Assembly (NCBI GenBank): GCA_947259915.1
Contig: CAMYOC010000016.1
Location: forward strand, 43,147-79,506
Direction of reading: 5' to 3'
Source: an uncultured Gammaproteobacteria bacterium
GTDB taxonomy: Bacteria; Pseudomonadota; Gammaproteobacteria; Steroidobacterales; XN24
Length of the DNA stretch: 36,360 nt
The notes beneath the pieces are model-generated. The model was not told the DNA's origin. It saw nothing but the letters and a program-made list of their open reading frames with translations, and did not search any database. Positions 32,529-36,360 of the stretch are shown here, one piece after another. Within the stretch, counting starts at the first letter, position 1. Each line of letters starts with the position of its first letter. The translations under genes and the position numbers were made by a program.

Positions 32529-33521
32529 ATGGTGCTGGACTGGCGTCTGGCGCGGCGTTTGAGCGGCCGGGAATTCGTCTCCGGTCAGGTATTGGCCAGG
32601 GAATTTGGCGTCAGCCGCAGCGCCATCTGGAGTGCGGTGCGCAGCCTCGAGGAAAAAGGTCTGTCGGTCCAGGCGGTGCGGGGTCGTGGCTACCGCCTGC
32701 CCGCCGCCGTGGAGTGGCTGACGGAATCCGCGGTCCGTGCCGCGATCCCTCCAGACAGACGCGACGCTGTCGCCGGTCTGGAACTGCTGTTCAAAACCGG
32801 GTCTACCAATCAGCGGCTGATGTCGGCGCCGCCCCCGTCCCCGGGCCAGGCACTGGCATGTCTGGCTGAGTATCAGACCCATGGCCGCGGCCGCCGCGGA
32901 CGACGATGGCTGATGCCACCTGCCGCAGGCATCTGTCTGTCGGTGGCCTGGCAATTTGAGCGCCCGCCCATCGCATTGTCCGCGATGGGTCCGGCTGCCG
33001 GCCTTGCGGTGAGACGCGCGCTGGTCGATCTCGGCTTCGACCTGACAGGCCTGAAGTGGCCCAACGATCTGATCTGGCAGGACGCCAAGTTGGGCGGCGT
33101 GCTGGTAGAGCTCAAGGCAGAGGGTCATGGTCCGACCCATGTTGTGATCGGCGTCGGCATCAACGATCGGCTGAGTCCGGGCCTTGTCGAAGCTATCGTC
33201 GAGACCGGCGGCCAGCCGCCGACGGACCTGGCGGCGATGGCCGGTGAGCAGCGCCCCGGGCGCAACCGCGTTGCCGGCGCGATCATCGGACGCCTGGTCG
33301 AGCTGCTGGCCGCAAGCGCGCGGCATGGCGTCGACCGCATGTGCCGGGACTGGCCCGAGGCTGACGTCCTCGCGGGACGCGAAGTGCGGGTGTTGCTCGG
33401 TGATCGGGAGCTGGCGGGAGTGGCGCGCGGGATTGCGGCGGATGGCGCCCTGCTGGTGGAGACCGGGGATGGAGTCCGGCGGCTGACCGCCGGCGACGTA
33501 AGCGTGAGGTTAGACGCATGA
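32529..33521 (+). CDS. birA: Biotin--[acetyl-CoA-carboxylase] ligase / biotin repressor BirA
   Basis: 330 residues. A winged helix-turn-helix is at about 17-45 ('QVLAREFGVSRSAIWSAVRSLEEKG'), so it is the bifunctional form that can also repress. The ligase centre has the biotinyl-AMP loop 'GRGRRGRRW' (about 118-126), 'KWPNDLIW' and 'KLGGVLVEL'; a C-terminal SH3-like domain ends the protein. It attaches biotin to the carboxyl-carrier protein AccB. It begins two bases after plsY and overlaps coaX by four (ATGA). Confidence 0.95.
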   Translation: MVLDWRLARRLSGREFVSGQVLAREFGVSRSAIWSAVRSLEEKGLSVQAVRGRGYRLPAAVEWLTESAVRAAIPPDRRDAVAGLELLFKTGSTNQRLMSAPPPSPGQALACLAEYQTHGRGRRGRRWLMPPAAGICLSVAWQFERPPIALSAMGPAAGLAVRRALVDLGFDLTGLKWPNDLIWQDAKLGGVLVELKAEGHGPTHVVIGVGINDRLSPGLVEAIVETGGQPPTDLAAMAGEQRPGRNRVAGAIIGRLVELLAASARHGVDRMCRDWPEADVLAGREVRVLLGDRELAGVARGIAADGALLVETGDGVRRLTAGDVSVRLDA

Positions 33522-34279
33522 TTCTGCTTTTGGATTTGGGTAACAGCCGCATCAGGGCCGCGGTCCTGGAACATGGCGAGATGACGCCGCTGGGGGCGAT
33601 CGAGCATCGTGGCGTGGGTCTCGGGCCGGCCGTGGCCGAGGCGCGACGGTTCCCTGACGGAATCGGCAGGGTGGTGGTCGGCTGTGTGGCCGGTCCGGCG
33701 CTGCGCCAGACGCTGATGTTGGCGATCCGGGAACGTTTCGGTATCGAGGCCGAATTTGTGGAAGCGAGCCGGGCCGCCTGCGGCGTCAGCAACGCCTATC
33801 CTGAGCCGGAACGGCTCGGCGCCGATCGTTGGGCTGACCTGATCGGCGCCCATGCCCGTGGCCATGAAGCGGCGTGCATCGTTGACGCCGGTTCCGCGCT
33901 GACCGTCGACGGACTCATCGGTGGCCGACACGTGGGTGGATTGATCAGCCCCGGTCTGGGACTGATGCGCTCCGCGCTGTTAGAGGAGACCGGCAATCTG
34001 CGCAGTCTGTCGGAGCGGCCCCTGAGTGGCGGCACGGCGTTGTTCGCCACCGATACTCACGAGGCGATCGTCCGCGGCACCCTGTTGTCTGCTGTCGGGC
34101 TGATCCACCGCTGCCGCAGCGAATTGGCCCATCAGGTGGGCCGATCCCCCGAGTTGCTGGTCACCGGTGGTGACGCGGAGCGATTGATGCCGCTGCTCGA
34201 GACATCGGCGGTGCATCTGCCGTGGCTGACCCTGGAGGGGTTGGCGCGGCTCGCCACCGAGTCTGCCGTGGATGCGTAA
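33518..34279 (+). CDS. coaX: Type III pantothenate kinase CoaX
   Basis: 253 residues. The ATP-binding opening is 'MILLLDLGNSRIRAAVL'; pantothenate and metal sites lie in 'RLGADRWADLIGAH', 'IVDAGSALTVDGL' and 'GGLISPGLGLMRSAL'. It makes 4'-phosphopantothenate, the first committed step to coenzyme A. Like other CoaX, it needs a monovalent cation and is not inhibited by CoA (family knowledge). The birA-coaX pair followed by the tRNA-tuf cluster is a common gammaproteobacterial order. Confidence 0.95.
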   Translation: MILLLDLGNSRIRAAVLEHGEMTPLGAIEHRGVGLGPAVAEARRFPDGIGRVVVGCVAGPALRQTLMLAIRERFGIEAEFVEASRAACGVSNAYPEPERLGADRWADLIGAHARGHEAACIVDAGSALTVDGLIGGRHVGGLISPGLGLMRSALLEETGNLRSLSERPLSGGTALFATDTHEAIVRGTLLSAVGLIHRCRSELAHQVGRSPELLVTGGDAERLMPLLETSAVHLPWLTLEGLARLATESAVDA

Positions 34280-34296
34280 CCGGACCCGATGCCGCG

Positions 34297-34325
34297 TTGC
34301 TGGCCCCTGCGGCAGGCATTAACAT
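34297..34325 (+). promoter_or_regulatory. Possible sigma-70 promoter of tRNA-Thr(UGU)
   Basis: TTGCTG (34297-34302), a 17-base spacer, then TAACAT (34320-34325), followed by a GC-rich CGCGCAG stretch of the kind found in stringently controlled stable-RNA promoters. The hexamers match the consensus only in part. TGCCGC (34290-34295) and GCGGCA (34310-34315) also form a six-base inverted repeat here without a T-run, so read-through from coaX is possible too. Confidence 0.35.
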
Positions 34326-34342
34326 CGCGCAGATCAGCGTGC

Positions 34343-34418
34343 GCCGGAATAGCTCAGTTGGTAGAGCAACCGCCTTGTAAGCGGTAGGTCCTCAGTTCGA
34401 GTCTGAGTTCCGGCACCA
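34343..34418 (+). tRNA. tRNA-Thr (anticodon UGU)
   Basis: 76 bases with encoded CCA. The acceptor GCCGGAA pairs with TTCCGGC; D arm GCTC/GAGC; anticodon stem ACCGC/GCGGT with loop CTTGTAA, anticodon TGT; T arm CTCAG-TTCGAGT-CTGAG. All stems are fully paired. It is the counterpart of thrU, the first tRNA of the thrU-tyrU-glyT-thrT-tufB transcript of E. coli, but here it is separated from the others by about 1.4 kb. Confidence 0.97.
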
Positions 34419-34526
34419 CCCCCCTTGTCGAGGAGCCTTTCGGCGCGAGCGGTTTGCCGACTGTCGGCTGAGCCGGCCACCGCGGTCGTTGGCGATGCCC
34501 GGGCGCGGTCGATTTTCCGTCGCCGA

Positions 34527-35249
34527 CTACGCTTTGACCATCAGCCAGCCGGTGATGGCCAGCCGCGGGGTGCGCACCCACGGTGCTACCGAGCTGACCA
34601 GGTGGCGTGCAGGCACAGAAAAAAGCGTCAGGGTGTTGAATCCGGGTACCAGAGTGGCGGTCACGGTGTCGTCGTCGTCGAGGAAGTGCAGCAGACCACC
34701 CATATCTGCCTGCCAGCCCCGGGTCAGTCCCAGCACATAGGCGTAGCGGCGATCGGCATTGTCGACGATGTCTTCATGGACCTTGAGAAAGCTGCCTGCG
34801 GTATACAGCGTGGCATGGGCGAAGACGTGATTGAGTGCCGCGTCGCCCGTCAGATCCCTGGCCGGCTGCAGAAACGCGTCGCTCTGAAGAAAGCGAAGAA
34901 GATCATAGACATACAGGCCCGACGGCTGCCCGGATCGCATCCCCTCACCGATATTGAAGTGTTGGTAAAGGTATTGGAACTGATCCCTGGCCTGGTCGAG
35001 GATCTGGACCTGCAGCGCGGCCGCCTGCTTCGGGCCCAGAGCTTTGAACTGAGTCTGGCTCATGCGTTGCGCCTGATGCTCGGGGCTAAAGCGCGCGTCC
35101 CGGTAGGCCAGTTCCCAGGGCAGTTCCGTGGTCAGACATGTCGCCAGGCGCTCGGCCACTTCGGTCTCGAGGACATCGGGGATGACGACGCGGCCGTCGG
35201 CCTCAAGCGCGCCGCGAAAATTTTGCAGAGAAAGATCCTTGGTCAGCAT
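34527..35249 (-). CDS. 2OG-Fe(II) oxygenase, prolyl-hydroxylase-like, paralog 2 (beside tRNA-tuf cluster)
   Basis: 240 residues. Ligands H158-x-D160 ... H216 and R229 stand at the same numbers as in the paralog at 28728-29447, and 'DMGGLLHFL', 'QARDQFQY', 'FLKVH' and 'FNTLTLF.VPA' are shared. All catalytic residues are intact, so both copies are probably active. It lies on the minus strand between tRNA-Thr(UGU) and tRNA-Tyr, breaking the usual tRNA-tuf order. Bacterial prolyl hydroxylases of the broader group act on EF-Tu (Pseudomonas PPHD), which makes the place next to tuf suggestive but does not prove a substrate. The DUF6116-like gene ends 18 bases before its start and is probably in the same transcript. 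Confidence 0.85.
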   Translation of the reverse strand: MLTKDLSLQNFRGALEADGRVVIPDVLETEVAERLATCLTTELPWELAYRDARFSPEHQAQRMSQTQFKALGPKQAAALQVQILDQARDQFQYLYQHFNIGEGMRSGQPSGLYVYDLLRFLQSDAFLQPARDLTGDAALNHVFAHATLYTAGSFLKVHEDIVDNADRRYAYVLGLTRGWQADMGGLLHFLDDDDTVTATLVPGFNTLTLFSVPARHLVSSVAPWVRTPRLAITGWLMVKA

Positions 35250-35267
35250 CCGGCAATCTGCGCCCGG

Positions 35268-35507
35268 TCAGGGAGCGCCATCCGCCGGCGGTGGGATGTC
35301 CTCCCGGCGCGATTTCCTCAGACTCCCGAGGAGGATCGCCGCCAGTCCCATCAGCAGCTCGTCGGCGAACGGCAGCGGGTCGGCGAGAAGCACATTGAGC
35401 AAGAACAGCGCCACGGTCAGTACGAACAGATAGGGGAAGCGCAGGCGCGACGCCCAGCGCAGCACTACGCCCGCCACGCCGCCCTTAGCTAAATTACTGA
35501 TTCCCAT
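35268..35507 (-). CDS. Small membrane protein, DUF6116-like
   Basis: 79 residues from the ATG at 35507, which has GGGAG 7 bases upstream; an earlier in-frame start adds six residues without benefit. Two hydrophobic helices ('LRFPYLFVLTVALFLLNVLL' and 'ADELLMGLAAILLGSL') with a 'DPLPFADE' turn between them and a basic, Pro-rich tail. The 'RLRFPYLF' and 'DELL.GL...LL.SLRK' pattern resembles DUF6116 proteins of gammaproteobacteria, whose function is not known. It comes just upstream of the 2OG oxygenase on the same strand. Confidence 0.7.
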   Translation of the reverse strand: MGISNLAKGGVAGVVLRWASRLRFPYLFVLTVALFLLNVLLADPLPFADELLMGLAAILLGSLRKSRREDIPPPADGAP

Positions 35508-35580
35508 GGTTTTACTCCCGCCCACATCGCTTTTGGTGCCGACTGACGTGTCCGGCGAATAACAAGCTTAGCGGGCCGGG

Positions 35581-35613
35581 CCGGCCAGGTGAATCTGTGA
35601 TCGGTCTGGCCGG
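35581..35613. repeat. Inverted repeat upstream of the tRNA-Tyr promoter
   Basis: CCGGCCAG (35581-35588) and CTGGCCGG (35606-35613) are perfect eight-base complements around 17 bases. It lies in the 302-base space between the DUF6116-like gene and tRNA-Tyr, which otherwise holds only the tRNA promoter and no gene I can support. No U-run follows on either strand. Function unknown. Confidence 0.4.
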
Positions 35614-35763
35614 GCCGCTGCTGGTACCCGGCGAGCGTTGTGGCACAGACCGGGTCATGCGGTGGAGAGCTGGCCGGAGTCCCCGGGTCTGTTAAACTGA
35701 CCGACTGACGCGGCGCAGGGCTCTCGGGCGATGCGGCTGCACAGAGCCGCGGAGGCTTCGCGG

Positions 35764-35793
35764 TTGACAGGGGGTGCCTGGGTCCATCAAAAT
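35764..35793 (+). promoter_or_regulatory. Sigma-70 promoter of the tRNA-Tyr-Gly-Thr-tuf transcript
   Basis: A perfect TTGACA (35764-35769), 18-base spacer, and CAAAAT (35788-35793) as -10, followed by TGCGGGC, a GC-rich discriminator typical of stringent-response-controlled stable-RNA promoters. The start would be near 35800, about 10 bases before tRNA-Tyr. Confidence 0.6.
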
Positions 35794-35809
35794 TGCGGGC
35801 TTGTGTCTC

Positions 35810-35894
35810 GGAGGGGTACCCAAGCGGTCAACGGGGGCAGACTGTAAATCTGCTGGCTCAGCCTTCGGAGGTTCGAATCCTCCCCCCTCCACCA
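35810..35894 (+). tRNA. tRNA-Tyr (anticodon GUA)
   Basis: 85 bases with encoded CCA; a class II tRNA with a long variable arm. The acceptor GGAGGGG pairs with CCCCTCC; anticodon stem GCAGA/TCTGC with loop CTGTAAA, anticodon GTA; T arm GGAGG-TTCGAAT-CCTCC. First RNA of the tyrU-glyT-thrT-tufB-like run. Confidence 0.97.
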
Positions 35895-35964
35895 GACAGC
35901 AACGCATGGTAATGAGCCTAGGGTGTTGAAATACCAAGGGATTTCGGCGCGATGCAGTGGCTTT

Positions 35965-36038
35965 GCGGGCGTAGTTCAACGGTAGAACCTCAGCCTTCCA
36001 AGCTGATGATGTGGGTTCGATTCCCATCGCCCGCTCCA
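35965..36038 (+). tRNA. tRNA-Gly (anticodon UCC)
   Basis: 74 bases with encoded CCA. The acceptor GCGGGCG pairs with CGCCCGC; D arm GTTC/GAAC; anticodon stem TCAGC/GCTGA with loop CTTCCAA, anticodon TCC; T arm GTGGG-TTCGATT-CCCAT with one G-U pair. 70 bases after tRNA-Tyr in the same direction. Confidence 0.97.
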
Positions 36039-36080
36039 ACCATCATCAGCTGCGGGGGTAGCGCGGTCGACAGGGTTTTG

Positions 36081-36156
<76 letters not shown>

Positions 36157-36212
36157 CTCTTCGTCAGTCTGACGGCTGGCGGGGCGGGGCGAAGGAAGAA
36201 GATTATTAATAA

Positions 36213-36360
<148 letters not shown>

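Overview
The window reads as chromosomal DNA of a GC-rich gammaproteobacterium. This rests on the tRNA-Thr / tRNA-Tyr / tRNA-Gly / tRNA-Thr / tuf gene order, the birA-coaX pair before it, a hupSLC-type membrane-bound hydrogenase operon, a tripartite RND pump, and a TIR-TM-TPR protein and a DUF6116-like protein of kinds common in that class. Genus cannot be fixed from the sequence. No insertion sequence, CRISPR array or rRNA was seen. Genes are tightly packed, with several convergent pairs sharing bases at their stops.

Left part (1-10.6 kb, almost all minus strand): a truncated secreted protein with a candidate sigma-54 promoter and IHF site; a TIR-transmembrane-TPR protein; then a nine-gene uptake-hydrogenase operon plus nickel permease, transcribed leftwards as hupS-hupL-hupC-hupD-hupG-hupH-hupI-hupJ-hypA-Ni permease. 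The small subunit carries the six-cysteine proximal cluster set of oxygen-tolerant group 1d enzymes, at the same mature-protein spacing as E. coli Hyd-1. Upstream lies an FNR/Anr-type box placed exactly for a class II promoter (centre -41.5 from a TATATA -10), and further up a TTG-N5-CAA palindrome like the HupR target. hupE, hupF, hupK and hypBCDEF are not in the window.

Middle (10.9-26.3 kb): dacB (PBP4), two tandem AI-2E-family permeases, an RND efflux operon (adaptor, pump, outer-membrane factor), an HtrA-type periplasmic protease, and a small cluster of two guanidine-modifying enzymes (a CtlX-like hydrolase and an arginine-dihydrolase/DDAH-like enzyme) around an AhpD-like protein, followed by an exported Kelch-type protein.

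Right part (25.7-36.4 kb): a TetR regulator divergent from a flavin monooxygenase-esterase pair with a perfect inverted repeat between them; a 2OG-Fe(II) oxygenase; an EamA transporter; a lipid kinase; a HIT-plsY-birA-coaX run; then the tRNA-tuf region. There the usual tRNA-Thr(UGU)-tRNA-Tyr linkage is broken by a second 2OG-Fe(II) oxygenase, paralogous to the first, and a small DUF6116-like membrane protein, both on the opposite strand. The window ends 33 codons into tuf.

The most noteworthy points are the oxygen-tolerant hydrogenase with its apparently FNR-type promoter, the guanidine-enzyme cluster, and the 2OG oxygenase inserted beside tuf.
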